Shown: positions 26,472 to 35,615, counted from the first letter of the stretch. The stretch is 64,000 bases of DNA from Streptosporangium album (GCF_014203795.1 NZ_JACHJU010000006.1:310001-374000); one strand, 5' to 3'. Notes: generated by a model not told the origin, from the sequence alone. Program-made: numbers and translations.

Positions 26472-27994
26472 AAGAGATCGTGTGTCCAACGCCCCCGACA
26501 CTGGCGATCGGTCCTGATCGGGACCGTCGCCGCTCTCACGCTCATGATCCCCCGGGGTGTGGCCCAGGCCGCACCCGTCCCCGAAAAGATCGATAAGTCC
26601 GTCCTGGCGGAGCTGTCCGCGGACGACAAGGCAACCTTCTGGGTACGCCTCAAGAGCGACGCCGACCTCAGCGCCGCCCGAAAGGCGAAGACCAAGAACG
26701 AGAAGGCCAAGACCGAGCTCGCCGCGACGTCACAGGCGGGACTGCGCAAGCTTCTCACCGCCCAGCACCCGCGGTGAGGGCATCGTCGTGGCCAACATCG
26801 ACAGCGGTGTGCAGTTCGACCACCCCGCTCTGGCCGCCCAGTATCGCGGCAGGAAGGCCGACGGCAGCGTCGACCACAACTACAACTGGTTCGACCCGAC
26901 GGGGGTGTGCCCCAGCGCCGCGCCCTGCGACAACAACGACCACGGCACCCACACCATGGGCGCCATGGCCGGGAGTGACGGCGCCAACACCGTCGGCGTC
27001 GCCCCCGGTGCGACGTGGATCGCCGCCAAGGGCTGCGCGACCAACAGCTGCTCCGACGTCTCGCTTCTCGCCGCCGGGCAGTGGGTGCTCGCGCCCACCG
27101 ACCTGAACGGCGCCAACCCGCGCCCCGACCTGGCGCCCGACATCGTCAACAACTCCTGGGGCGGCGCCGGCTTCGACCCTGGTACAAGGAGATCGTCGAG
27201 GCATGGGTCGCGGCGGGCATCTTCCCCGCCTTCTCCAACGGCAACCTCACCGGCGCGGGATGCAACTCCAGCGGCTCGCCCGGGCAGTACGGCTCCAGCT
27301 ACAGCGCCGGCGCGTTCGACGTCAACAACGCCATCGCAAGCTTCTCCACCCGGGGCTCCGGCGAGAACGGCGAGATCAAGCCGAACCTCGCCGCGCCCGG
27401 CGTCAACGTGCGCTCGTCCATACCCGGCGGGTACGACGTCTTCTCCGGCACGTCCATGGCCAGCCCGCACGTGGCGGCCACCGTGGCGCTGATGTGGTCG
27501 GCCTCTCCCGCCCTGCAGGGCGACATCGCCTCCACCCGGCAGCTGCTCGACCGGACCGCGATCGACGTCGACGACACGCACTGCGGCGGCACCGCCGCGG
27601 ACAACAACATCTGGGGGGAGGGCCGGCTCGACGCGTTCGCGGCGGTCCAGGCCGCTCCCGTCGGGGCGCTCGGCGCGTTGCGGGGCACCGTCCGCACCGG
27701 CAAGGTGCTGGTGCGCTCGGCGAGCGGCCGCGACCCGCAGATCGAGATCATCGTGACGGTCGTGGTGCCCAAGCTCCAGGTCGCCGTCGAGGCAGGAGGG
27801 ACCAAGGACGTCGTCGACGCCACCGGGGACCGCTGGAGCGCCGACCGGAAGTACGCCACGGGCGGCTACGGCTACGTCGGCAGCGGCACCAAGGCGAGCA
27901 CGGCCAGCTCAACCTGCGGTTCGCCAAGCGGATCGGCGATCCCATCGTCAACTCCATCCGTATCTCCGAGCGCCCCGACAAGGCCACCCCATAA
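26472..27994 (+). pseudogene. subtilisin-like serine protease (S8), broken
   Basis: A signal-peptide-like start (VLIGTVAALTLMIPRGVAQA) and inhibitor-like propeptide (ADDKATFWVRLKSDADLS) end at a stop at 26775. The protease domain resumes in another frame: catalytic Asp in VANIDSGVQFDHP, His in NNDHGTHTMGAM and, after a second frame change near 27180, Ser in SGTSMASPHVAATVALMW. About 60-70 residues normally found between propeptide and catalytic domain are absent. No in-frame start codon is evident and the 3' end is irregular. All three catalytic residues survive, but the gene cannot make one continuous protein. Confidence 0.8.
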
Positions 27995-28008
27995 CGGCCG
28001 TGACAACC

Positions 28009-28046
28009 GCATGGCCCGCCCCGCCTCCCGGCGGGGCGGGCCATGC
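28009..28046. terminator. strong bidirectional terminator
   Basis: A perfect 17-bp stem (GCATGGCCCGCCCCGCC with its complement) around a 4-base loop, between the protease pseudogene and the convergent copA. Confidence 0.85.
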
Positions 28047-28052
28047 CCGTCG

Positions 28053-30296
28053 TTACTTGAAGCCGCGCAGGCGCAGGCTGTTGGTGACCACGAAGACCGA
28101 GGAGAACGCCATGGCGGCTCCGGCGATCATCGGGTTGAGCAGGCCGAGCGCGGCCAGTGGCAGAGCGGCCACGTTGTAGGCGAAGGCCCAGAACAGGTTG
28201 CCCTTGATGGTGGCCAGGGTGCGGCGGGACAGGCGGATGGCGTCGGCGGCCACCCGCAGGTCGCCGCGGACCAGGGTGAGGTCGGAGGCCTCGATGGCCG
28301 CGTCGGTGCCGGTGCCCATGGCCAGGCCCAGATCGGCCTGGGCGAGCGCGGCGGCGTCGTTGACGCCGTCGCCGACCATGGCCACCGACCTGCCCTCGGC
28401 CTGCAGGCGCTTGACGACGTCGACCTTGTCCGCGGGCAGTACCTCGGCGATGACCTCGTCGATCCCCAGCTCGGCGGCGACCGACCGGGCGACGGCCTCG
28501 TTGTCGCCGGTGAGCAGCACCGGGGTCAAGCCCAGCGCACGTAGCTGAGCGATGGCCTCGGCGGAGGTGGGCTTGACCACATCCGCCACGACCAGGACCG
28601 CGCGCGCTTTGCCGTCCCAGCCGACCGCGACAGCCGTACGGCCGGCCGCCTGAGCCTCGGTGAGCGCCCGCTCGAGATCGGCGGGCAGGTGCTGCGACCA
28701 GTCGGCCAGCAGCCGGGGGCGGCCCACCAGCACGGCGTGCCCGTCGACGACGCCCTGGACGCCGAGTCCTTCGACGTTGGCGAAGTCCTCCGGCGTGGGC
28801 GGTTCGCCGACCCGCTCGGCCGCGGCCCGGGCGATCGCCTGGGCGATGGGGTGCTCGGAGGCGTGTTCCAGCGCACCGGCCAGGCGGAGAACCTCGTCGG
28901 TGTCCTCGCCGTCGGCCACGTGCGTCTCGACCAGCGTCATCTTGCCCTCGGTGACGGTGCCGGTCTTGTCGAGCACCACGGTGTCGATCCTGCGGGTGGA
29001 CTCCAGCACCTCGGGGCCCTTGATCAGGATGCCGAGCTGGGCGCCTCGGCCGGTGCCCACCAGCAGCGCGGTCGGTGTGGCCAGGCCCAGGGCGCAGGGG
29101 CAGGCGATGATCAGCACGGCCACCGCCGCGGTGAAGGCCGCGCCGGCGCCGCCGCCGGTGCCGAGCCAGAAGCCGAGCGTGCCGACGGCCAGCGCGATGA
29201 CGATGGGGACGAAGATCCCGGAGATGCGGTCGGCGAGGCGCTGCACCTGCGCCTTGCCGGTCTGGGCGTCTTCGACCAGCCTGGCCATCTGGGCGAGCTG
29301 GGTGTCGGCGCCGACGCGGGTGGCGCGGACGACCAGGCGGCCTCCGGCGTTCACGGTCGCGCCGGTCACCGCGTCGCCGGGTCGCACCTCGACCGGGACG
29401 GACTCGCCGGTGAGCATGGAGGCGTCGACCGCGGAGGTCCCTTCCTCGATCACGCCGTCGGTGGCGATCTTCTCGCCCGGCCGGACCACGAACCGGTCCC
29501 CGGCCGCGAGTCGATCACTGGGGATGCGGATCTCCTTGCCGCCGCGCAGTACGGCGACGTCTTTGGCGCCGAGTTCCAGCAGGGCGCGCAGTGCGGCGCC
29601 GGCGCGGCGCTTGGAGCGGGCCTCGAAGTAGCGTCCTGCCAGGATGAACGCCGTGACCCCGGCGGCGGCCTCCAGGTAGATGTTGCCCGAGCCGTCGGTG
29701 CGCTCGATGGTGAACGTGAACGGGTGGGTCATGCCGGGAGTGCCCGCGCTGCCGAGGAACAGCGCCCACAGCGACCAGCCCAGCGCGGCGATCGTGCCGA
29801 GCGAGATCAGGGTGTCCATGGTGGCGGCGCCGTGGCGCAGGTTGGTCCAGGTCGCCCTGTGGAACGGCCAGCCCGCGTAGATCACGACGGGGGCGGCGAG
29901 GGTGAGCGACAGCCACTGCCAGTAGGTGAACTGCAGGGGCGGGATCATCGCCATCGCGATCACCGGTACGGCGAGCACCACGGCGGTGATCAACCGGTTG
30001 CGCAGCGACTGGAGCTCGTCGTGAGGCTCCTGGGGCGCGCCTTCGACGCTGGGCGGGGTGGGCAGTTCGGCGCGGTAACCCGCCTTCTCCACCTCGGCGA
30101 TGAGGTCGTGCGGGTCGATGCCCTCGGCGAAGGTGACCTTGGCCTTCTCGGTGGCGTAGTTCACGGTCGCGGTGACACCGTCGAGCTTGTTGAGTTTGCG
30201 TTCGATCCGGTTGGCGCAGGACGCGCAGGTCATGCCGCCGATCGAGAGTTCGACCGCGCCGGTTGGCGGCCTGTCATCGGTGATAGGGGACATCAC
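28053..30296 (-). CDS. copA: copper-exporting P1B-type ATPase
   Basis: 747 residues. One N-terminal heavy-metal domain with GMTCASC (C24, C27), then membrane helices, the actuator TGES, the intramembrane CPC (C399-P400-C401 in IIACPCALGLATP), the phosphorylation site D443 in DKTGT and the GDGVND hinge. The CPC motif marks the P1B-1 class, Cu(I) export. It closes the minus-strand copper cluster. It receives Cu(I) from the small HMA proteins encoded upstream; CsoR is the likely regulator. Confidence 0.9.
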   Translation of the reverse strand: MMSPITDDRPPTGAVELSIGGMTCASCANRIERKLNKLDGVTATVNYATEKAKVTFAEGIDPHDLIAEVEKAGYRAELPTPPSVEGAPQEPHDELQSLRNRLITAVVLAVPVIAMAMIPPLQFTYWQWLSLTLAAPVVIYAGWPFHRATWTNLRHGAATMDTLISLGTIAALGWSLWALFLGSAGTPGMTHPFTFTIERTDGSGNIYLEAAAGVTAFILAGRYFEARSKRRAGAALRALLELGAKDVAVLRGGKEIRIPSDRLAAGDRFVVRPGEKIATDGVIEEGTSAVDASMLTGESVPVEVRPGDAVTGATVNAGGRLVVRATRVGADTQLAQMARLVEDAQTGKAQVQRLADRISGIFVPIVIALAVGTLGFWLGTGGGAGAAFTAAVAVLIIACPCALGLATPTALLVGTGRGAQLGILIKGPEVLESTRRIDTVVLDKTGTVTEGKMTLVETHVADGEDTDEVLRLAGALEHASEHPIAQAIARAAAERVGEPPTPEDFANVEGLGVQGVVDGHAVLVGRPRLLADWSQHLPADLERALTEAQAAGRTAVAVGWDGKARAVLVVADVVKPTSAEAIAQLRALGLTPVLLTGDNEAVARSVAAELGIDEVIAEVLPADKVDVVKRLQAEGRSVAMVGDGVNDAAALAQADLGLAMGTGTDAAIEASDLTLVRGDLRVAADAIRLSRRTLATIKGNLFWAFAYNVAALPLAALGLLNPMIAGAAMAFSSVFVVTNSLRLRGFK

Positions 30297-30323
30297 CTCT
30301 CCTTTCTCGCGTCATGCCTGCCG

Positions 30324-31313
30324 TCAGTGGGTGTGTTCGCCGTGCGAGCCGGTCGTGGCCGGGTCTGCCGGAGGGGCGGACGTGGCCTCACCGGCGTGCA
30401 CGGTGAAATCCGCGGTGCGCACGGTCCCCTCATGCTGGAAGTCCAGGAAGAGGCGGTAATCGCCCCGGCTGGGCGCTTCGGCCTGGAAGGTGATCTCCGG
30501 GCCGGACCGGGTCCTGCCGTCGCCCGGCTCTCCGTCGGGGTGCACGTGCAGGTAGGCCAGATCTCCAGCACGCAGTGCGACCAGGTGGCCGTAAGCGCCC
30601 AGGTAAGGCTGCAGGTCGGTGACCGGCCTGCCGTCCTTGCTCACCTTGAGGGTCAGCTTACCGGTACCGCCCGGGACCAGGTCGCCGGTGAGGGTGACGC
30701 TGTAGCCGTCGACCGTGGACGTACGGCTGGCCGCGGGCAGCGCCTTGGCCGTGTGGTCGCCGTCGGCGTACAGATCCGCGCCCAGGGTCATGCCGGTGCC
30801 GCCCTCCGGAGCGAAGTCGGCGAACGCCCGGTAGGCGCCTGCTTCTGGCAGTGTCAGTTTCACCGACCACACGCCGTCGCCGAGCAGTTCGGGGTGGAGG
30901 TGCTGGAAGTCGTCGAGGTCGCGGGAGACCACGATGAAGTGCAGTTTCTTGTCATGTTGGATCTGATAGCCGGTCACCGGCCTGCCGTCGGGGCCGGTGA
31001 CGGTGAAGCGGAAGCCGGTGGCCTGCCCTGGGGTGATCTTCGTCGTCTCGGGGGTCAGGGTGTAGCCGTCCTGGGACACTTGAAGCCCTCCTGGGATGTG
31101 TGCCGCTGTCGCGGAGTCCGCCTGGCCGGTCTCGGGCCCCGCGTGGGTTCCGCGACCATCGGCCGGCTGGGTCGGGGGCGAGGCCGTGTGGGGCCGGTGG
31201 CCGTCCGCGGCGGGCGTCCCGACGGCGCCCACGGCGCTGCCGGCCCCCAGGGCGCCGCCGAAGATCACCGCGAGTCCGAGAACGTAGGCCCCGAGCTTTG
31301 CGGAGGTGTTCAC
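30324..31313 (-). CDS. secreted or membrane-anchored His-rich protein of the copper cluster
   Basis: 329 residues. A hydrophobic N-terminal segment (YVLGLAVIFGGALGAGSAVG) is a signal or anchor. A Pro/Thr/His-containing linker follows, then beta-rich domains (DGYTLTPETTKITPG; LHFIVVSRDLDDFQHLHPEL; YLHVHPDGEPGDG) with His clusters, and a His-rich end (GSHGEHTH). Proteins of this kind occur in actinobacterial copA-csoR clusters and probably handle copper outside the membrane. It overlaps the preceding HMA gene (ATGA) and ends 27 bp before copA starts, so it is part of the same operon. Function inferred. Confidence 0.7.
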   Translation of the reverse strand: MNTSAKLGAYVLGLAVIFGGALGAGSAVGAVGTPAADGHRPHTASPPTQPADGRGTHAGPETGQADSATAAHIPGGLQVSQDGYTLTPETTKITPGQATGFRFTVTGPDGRPVTGYQIQHDKKLHFIVVSRDLDDFQHLHPELLGDGVWSVKLTLPEAGAYRAFADFAPEGGTGMTLGADLYADGDHTAKALPAASRTSTVDGYSVTLTGDLVPGGTGKLTLKVSKDGRPVTDLQPYLGAYGHLVALRAGDLAYLHVHPDGEPGDGRTRSGPEITFQAEAPSRGDYRLFLDFQHEGTVRTADFTVHAGEATSAPPADPATTGSHGEHTH

Positions 31314-31522
31314 GACGGGGCCACCACTTCGTATCCGGCTTCCTCGACCGCGGCCGTGACCGCCGCGCCGTCGAGCGGGCCGTCACTGTCAACGGTGACC
31401 AGGCCGGCGGCCAGATCCACCTTGACGCCGACGACGCCGGGGACCTCGCCGACCTCTTCGGTGACCGAACCGACGCAGTGGCCGCAGGTCATGCCCTTGA
31501 CGGTGTATGTGGTGGTGGTCAT
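31310..31522 (-). CDS. copZ: small copper chaperone, HMA domain
   Basis: The ATG at 31522 with GGAGTGAT upstream gives 70 residues: one heavy-metal-associated domain with GMTCGHC. It would carry Cu(I) in the cytoplasm to CopA. It lies between csoR and the secreted protein gene, overlapping the latter. Confidence 0.85.
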   Translation of the reverse strand: MTTTTYTVKGMTCGHCVGSVTEEVGEVPGVVGVKVDLAAGLVTVDSDGPLDGAAVTAAVEEAGYEVVAPS

Positions 31523-31559
31523 GACGATCACTCCTTCGTTATGTGTGGTTCTGTGCGGT

Positions 31560-31841
31560 TCAGGAACGGACCAGCCGGGCGATGGCGTCGGAGGCTTCCT
31601 TGATCTTGGCCTCGGCCTCGGCGCCGCCCTTGGCGGTGGCGTCGGCCACGCAGTGCGCCATGTGCTCTTCCAGCAAGGCCAGGGCGAAGGACTGGAGTGC
31701 GCGGTTGGCCGCCGACACCTGGGTGAGGATGTCGATGCAGTACTTGTCCTCTTCGACCATCCGCTGCAGCCCGCGGACCTGGCCCTCGATCCGGCGCAGC
31801 CGCCGGAGGTGATCCTGCTTGTTATCGGCGTATCCGTGCAT
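31560..31841 (-). CDS. csoR: CsoR-type copper-sensing repressor
   Basis: 93 residues of the DUF156 all-helical family: LRRIEGQVRGLQRMVEEDKY at residues 15-34, then Cu(I) ligands C35, H60 and C64 (the C-H-C set of CsoR). It binds DNA until Cu(I) binds. G/C-tract operators of the expected kind lie immediately upstream (31870-31890) and in front of the second chaperone gene. Confidence 0.9.
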   Translation of the reverse strand: MHGYADNKQDHLRRLRRIEGQVRGLQRMVEEDKYCIDILTQVSAANRALQSFALALLEEHMAHCVADATAKGGAEAEAKIKEASDAIARLVRS

Positions 31842-31869
31842 CTTTCCTCCTGTTTCACCTATTTCAACA

Positions 31870-31890
31870 CCATACCCCCCTATCGTATTT
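31870..31890. promoter_or_regulatory. putative CsoR site upstream of csoR
   Basis: CATACCCCCCTATCGTATT: one ATACCCCC half-site and a partial second half. CsoR operators are AT-flanked runs of C and G of this type. Confidence 0.5.
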
Positions 31891-31931
31891 CGAAGGGTCG
31901 GGCTTTCCGGGGCCCGACTCCCTCCGGTGTG

Positions 31932-32240
31932 CTATCCGCCGAGCGGTCCGGCTTCCGTCTGGGAGGGGCTGACCGGCGAGGTGTCGGCCGGCGCGTAACC
32001 TGCCTGGTCCACCGCCGTGCGGATCTCCTCGCCGGAGAATCCCGCTCCGCTGACGGTGACCGCGCCGCCGGCCAGATCGACCTGGACGCCGGTGACGCCG
32101 TCGACCTTGCCGATCTCGGCGGAGATCGAGGAGACGCAGTGCCCGCAGGTCATTCCACTGACCTGATAGACGGTCCCGCCGCTGGTCGCAACCTGTGCGG
32201 AGGCGGTGTCCGCGGTGCCGCACGCGCATGCCGTACACAT
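31932..32240 (-). CDS. second HMA copper chaperone with Cys-rich N-terminus
   Basis: 102 residues. The N-terminus MCTACACGTA adds three cysteines (CxxCxC) before the HMA domain with GMTCGHC. The tail is Ser/Thr/Pro-rich. It is transcribed from its own region with two CsoR-like sites in front. The extra cysteines could bind additional Cu(I) or anchor a metal cluster; this is inference. It is clearly divergent from the 70-residue chaperone in the same cluster. Confidence 0.8.
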   Translation of the reverse strand: MCTACACGTADTASAQVATSGGTVYQVSGMTCGHCVSSISAEIGKVDGVTGVQVDLAGGAVTVSGAGFSGEEIRTAVDQAGYAPADTSPVSPSQTEAGPLGG

Positions 32241-32255
32241 GGGGTTCTCCTCTCC

Positions 32256-32275
32256 TTTTACCCTAGGGGGGTACC
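32256..32275. promoter_or_regulatory. putative CsoR site 1 upstream of the Cys-rich chaperone
   Basis: TTTTACCCTAGGGGGGTACC: an inverted pair ACCCTAGGGGGGT, 15 bp upstream of the start codon. Confidence 0.6.
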
Positions 32276-32291
32276 TTGGCCTGTGACTCTA

Positions 32292-32311
32292 ACATACCCC
32301 CCAGGGGTTTA
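32292..32311. promoter_or_regulatory. putative CsoR site 2 upstream of the Cys-rich chaperone
   Basis: ACATACCCCCCAGGGGTTTA, a second C/G-tract inverted pair 36 bp from the first; a further TTCCCTTGGGGGG lies at about 32312-32325. Confidence 0.6.
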
Positions 32312-32574
32312 ATTCCCTTGGGGGGCCCGATTTCACGGGTGTGCAAGGCTCCGATGTCTCGGCGCGAAACGATCGCGGCGCGCCCGGACGGCGCCGTTCC
32401 GGTCATCTGGCAGCTGTGGAGAAGGTCATGACACCAGCGCGAGCCGATACGCGTATCCGTCGCGGGACCATCCCGCCGAGACCTGGCTCCAGTCCACGAC
32501 CGCGCGGGGGAGAGGCCGGGGATCCGGGGCCCGGGGCTCTTGCGCGGGCCCGCCCTCCGCGCCACGGCTCTGGG

Positions 32575-32613
32575 GTGGATCCGACGGGTGGATCCGACGG
32601 GTGGATCCGGCGG
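32575..32613. repeat. 13-bp tandem repeat, three units
   Basis: GTGGATCCGACGG repeated three times, the third with one change, in the 450-bp intergenic region 32241-32693 where no other gene is seen. The copper sites occupy its left end. Confidence 0.8.
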
Positions 32614-32693
32614 TGGGATCAGCCGGGGTTGCCGCGGTTCAACCCTGCGGTAGACGTCCGGCCGGGGGTGAGATCCAGGCCGGGTTCACGGGT

Positions 32694-33101
32694 TCACGGG
32701 TTCAGGCCGGTGAGGCGGCACAGTGCGGCGAACCCCGCGGGAGTGCCGGGCCGGTGGCCGCGCACCGCCTCCAGCCCGGCTCGTCGCACCACGGCGCGCA
32801 GGGCGACGGTGACGATGATGGCGTCGTCGGCGTAGCCCAGCACCGGAATGAAGTCGGGGATCAGGTCGAAGGGCATCGCCAGGTAGGCCATCAGCAGGCC
32901 GAGCCGGATCCGCACGCCGCGGGGCAGGCTCGTGTCGGTGGCCAGCCGGCGTAGCAGCCGCAGCAGGTCCGGCAGGATCCGCAGGGCCTCCTTCAACAGC
33001 CCGGCTTCGGGCCGGACGACGACCAGGGCTGTGATCAGCAGCAGCCAGCCGGCCACCAGTGCGATTGCGATGCCCGTGCCGAGTGCGATGTCCCACCACA
33101 T
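32694..33101 (-). CDS. DUF1232 (YkvA-type) membrane protein
   Basis: 135 residues. An N-terminal membrane helix (IALVAGWLLLITALVVV), then the DUF1232 signature MAYLAMPFDLIPDFIPVLGY and DDAIIVTVALRAVV. Function unknown. The GTTCACGG-rich 3' end contains a short repeat. It lies between the copper cluster and the ArsR gene, same strand as both. Confidence 0.8.
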   Translation of the reverse strand: MWWDIALGTGIAIALVAGWLLLITALVVVRPEAGLLKEALRILPDLLRLLRRLATDTSLPRGVRIRLGLLMAYLAMPFDLIPDFIPVLGYADDAIIVTVALRAVVRRAGLEAVRGHRPGTPAGFAALCRLTGLNP

Positions 33102-33161
33102 GAGCCGCCTTTCCCGTCGGGGCGTTCTCCCCGGGCTGCGGCCACCCCGCTGAATCTCTCG

Positions 33162-33566
33162 TCAGGCGGAGGTGCCGGGTGCGGCCTCGACGGCGGGGTG
33201 GCCGGCGGCGTCGCCCGCAGGGGTGCCGTGGTGCTGATGGGGCAGGCCGCGGTCGATGTGGTCGGCGTGGCGCAGAGCCTGGGCCAGCAGGGGGCGCACG
33301 TGGTCGTCCACCGCGGTGTAGTAGACGAAGGTGCCTTCGCGGCGGCCTTTGACCAGGCCGGCCAGGCGGAGCTTGGCCAGGTGCTGGCTGACGGCGGCGG
33401 GGGCGGCGTCGGCCAGTTCGGCCAGGCAGGCGACGGAGGACTCGCCTTGCAGCAGCGCCCACAGGACCTTGATGCGGGTGGGGTCGGACAGCAGCCGGAA
33501 GGATTCGGCGGCCAGATGCACCTGTTCCTCGTTGGGCATGTCGAAGTCCGGCAGCGACGTGTGCAT
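33162..33566 (-). CDS. ArsR/SmtB-family metal-responsive repressor
   Basis: 134 residues from ATG 33566 (an in-frame ATG at 33587 would add 7). Winged helix of the ArsR family: FRLLSDPTRIKVLWALLQGE, VACLAELADAAPAAVSQHLAKLRLAGLV, then the wing GTFVYYTAVDDHV. The C-terminal helix carries His residues (LRHADHIDRGLPHQHHG), as in alpha5 metal-sensing members. Divergent from a P1B-4 ATPase with a 66-bp gap holding promoter and operator-like palindrome, so it probably senses Co, Zn or a related metal and represses that ATPase. Confidence 0.85.
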   Translation of the reverse strand: MHTSLPDFDMPNEEQVHLAAESFRLLSDPTRIKVLWALLQGESSVACLAELADAAPAAVSQHLAKLRLAGLVKGRREGTFVYYTAVDDHVRPLLAQALRHADHIDRGLPHQHHGTPAGDAAGHPAVEAAPGTSA

Positions 33567-33595
33567 GCTCTGAGCATACCTCGCCATCCTGCTGC

Positions 33596-33624
33596 TTGCA
33601 TGGCTGCGTGCATGCGCATATACG
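33596..33624 (+). promoter_or_regulatory. promoter of the P1B-4 ATPase gene
   Basis: TTGCAT (33596-33601), 17-base spacer, TATACG (33619-33624). The transcription start expected at about 33631-33633 coincides with the GTG at 33633, pointing to a leaderless message. Confidence 0.6.
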
Positions 33625-33640
33625 CTGTCAGGGTGACAGC
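33624..33640. promoter_or_regulatory. palindromic operator over the ATPase transcription start
   Basis: GCTGTCA-GGG-TGACAGC, perfect 7-bp arms, spanning the predicted start of transcription between divergent arsR and the ATPase gene. Likely ArsR-protein target. Confidence 0.55.
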
Positions 33641-35615
33641 GGAACTGAGAGCTCACCCCATCCCCAACGCCACCGGCCGGAGGCCGGGCGAGCGGGGGCC
33701 CTGGTCGGCCGGCCTGTGGACCCTGCCGGAGGTCCGGTGGGCCGTGGCGGCCACCGCGTTGTTCGGTCTTGGCGTGATCGCGCAGCTGGCCGGGGGCCCG
33801 GTGTGGCTGTGGTGGACGTTGTATCTGGCCTGCTACGCCACCGGCGGCTGGGAACCCGCCTGGGCAGGCCTGCAAGCGTTGCGTGACAAGACACTGGATG
33901 TGGATCTGCTGATGGCGGCGGCCGCGATCGGCGCCGCGGCGATCGGGCAGGTCTTCGACGGTGCCCTGCTCATCGTCATCTTCGCCACCTCCGGGGCGCT
34001 GGAGGCGATCGCCACCAAACGCACCGAGGACTCGGTGCGCGGCCTGCTGGACCTGGCCCCCGATCAGGTCACCCGCCTGAGCTCGGCTGGGGAGGAGCGG
34101 GTGGAGGCGGCGCTGCTGCAGGTCGGTGAGGTGATCGTGGTACGGCCCGGCGAGCGCATCGGCGCCGACGGCGAGGTCGTGGACGGCGTCAGCGACGTCG
34201 ACCAGGCCACCATCACCGGCGAGAGCCTGCCGGTGGACAAGCAGGCCGGGGATGAGGTGTTCGCCGGTACCCTGAACGGCACCGGCGCCCTCCGGGTGGA
34301 AGTGACCCGCCCGGCCGGCGACACCGTGATCGCCCGGATCGTGGCCATGGTGGAGCAGGCCGCCGCCACCAAAGCCCGCACCCAGCTGTTCATCGAGAAG
34401 GTCGAGCAGCGCTACTCGGTCGTCATGGTCGCCGCCACCCTGGCGCTGTTCGTGATCCCGCTGCTGTGGGGGGCCGCGTTGCAGCCGACCCTGCTGCGGG
34501 CGATGACGTTCATGATCGTCGCTTCGCCGTGCGCGGTGGTGCTGGCCACCATGCCGCCACTGCTGGCGGCGATTGCCACCGCGAGCCGCCACGGTGTGCT
34601 GGTGAAATCCGCCGTGGTGATGGAGCAGCTCGGCGCCGTGACCCAGGTGGCGTTCGACAAGACCGGCACCCTGACCGAGGGCAGCCCGCACCTGACCCAG
34701 GTCCGCACTCTGCCCGGCGCCGGGATCGACGACGATGAGCTGCTCGCCCTGGCCGCCGCCGCGGAGAACCCGTCTGAGCATCCGCTGGGCCGGGCTGTGG
34801 TGCGGGCCGCGCGTGAGGCCGGGGTGCCGTTGCGCCCTGCTGAGGAGTTCACCTCCGCGCCCGGGCGCGGAGTCGGCGCCCGCGTCCAGGGCCGGCGCGT
34901 CGAGGTCGGCAGCCCTGCCCACCTGCTCCGAGACGGCCGGGGACCAGCGCACGCCGTGGTCGCCGACCTCGAACAAGGAGGGCAGACCGTGGTGGTGGTC
35001 CGCGTCGACGGCGAGCCCGCCGGGATGCTGGGGTTGGCCGACCGGGTGCGGCCCGGCGTGGCCGCGGCGCTCGCCAGGCTCACCGCGCTGACCGGGGCTC
35101 CGCCGGTGCTGCTGACCGGCGACAACCCGCAGGCGGCCGGCAGCGTGGCAGCCGAGGTCGGTATCACCCGGATCCGCGCGGGTCTGCTGCCGCAGGACAA
35201 GGTCGTCGCGGTACACGAGCTGCAGGCCTCGGGCGCCCGCGTGGCGCTGGTCGGCGACGGCGTCAACGACGCCCCGGCGCTGGCCGCCGCCCACACCGGT
35301 ATCGCGATGGGCCGCGCAGGTTCTGACCTGGCCCTGGACACCGCTGACGCGGTCATCACCCGCGACGAGCTCGCCACCTTGCCCGCGGTGATCGCCCTGT
35401 CGCGGCGGGCCCGCCGTCTGGTCGTCGCGAACCTGGTCATCGCCGCCGGCTTCATCGCCGCCCTGGCGGCCTGGGACCTGATCGGTGACCTGCCGCTGCC
35501 GCTGGGCGTGGCCGGACATGAGGGTTCCACCGTCATCGTCGCCCTCAACGGACTGCGCCTGCTGCGCAGCGCCGCCTGGCGTCACGCAGCCGCCCAGCCC
35601 CGCGAGGACAGCTGA
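33633..35615 (+). CDS. P1B-4-type heavy-metal ATPase (CoaT/CtpD-like)
   Basis: The GTG at 33633 is chosen because the promoter just upstream would start transcription on it; ATGs at 33600 and 33612 are in frame but would lie within the promoter. It gives 660 residues. No N-terminal HMA domain. Actuator TGES, intramembrane S298-P299-C300, phosphorylation D342 in DKTGT, hinge GDGVND, and HEGST from H629 in the last helices. SPC plus HEG[GS]T is the P1B-4 signature, linked to Co, Fe or Zn export. Divergent from the ArsR gene. Confidence 0.85.
   Translation: MTAELRAHPIPNATGRRPGERGPWSAGLWTLPEVRWAVAATALFGLGVIAQLAGGPVWLWWTLYLACYATGGWEPAWAGLQALRDKTLDVDLLMAAAAIGAAAIGQVFDGALLIVIFATSGALEAIATKRTEDSVRGLLDLAPDQVTRLSSAGEERVEAALLQVGEVIVVRPGERIGADGEVVDGVSDVDQATITGESLPVDKQAGDEVFAGTLNGTGALRVEVTRPAGDTVIARIVAMVEQAAATKARTQLFIEKVEQRYSVVMVAATLALFVIPLLWGAALQPTLLRAMTFMIVASPCAVVLATMPPLLAAIATASRHGVLVKSAVVMEQLGAVTQVAFDKTGTLTEGSPHLTQVRTLPGAGIDDDELLALAAAAENPSEHPLGRAVVRAAREAGVPLRPAEEFTSAPGRGVGARVQGRRVEVGSPAHLLRDGRGPAHAVVADLEQGGQTVVVVRVDGEPAGMLGLADRVRPGVAAALARLTALTGAPPVLLTGDNPQAAGSVAAEVGITRIRAGLLPQDKVVAVHELQASGARVALVGDGVNDAPALAAAHTGIAMGRAGSDLALDTADAVITRDELATLPAVIALSRRARRLVVANLVIAAGFIAALAAWDLIGDLPLPLGVAGHEGSTVIVALNGLRLLRSAAWRHAAAQPREDS

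Noticed and set aside
28689..32312. Plus-strand open frame of over 1200 codons
   Set aside because: It is antisense to copA and the copper genes, an effect of high GC at third codon positions.
32312..32690. Gene between the copper cluster and DUF1232
   Set aside because: Open frames here lack starts and motifs; the region is explained by operator sites and a 13-bp repeat.
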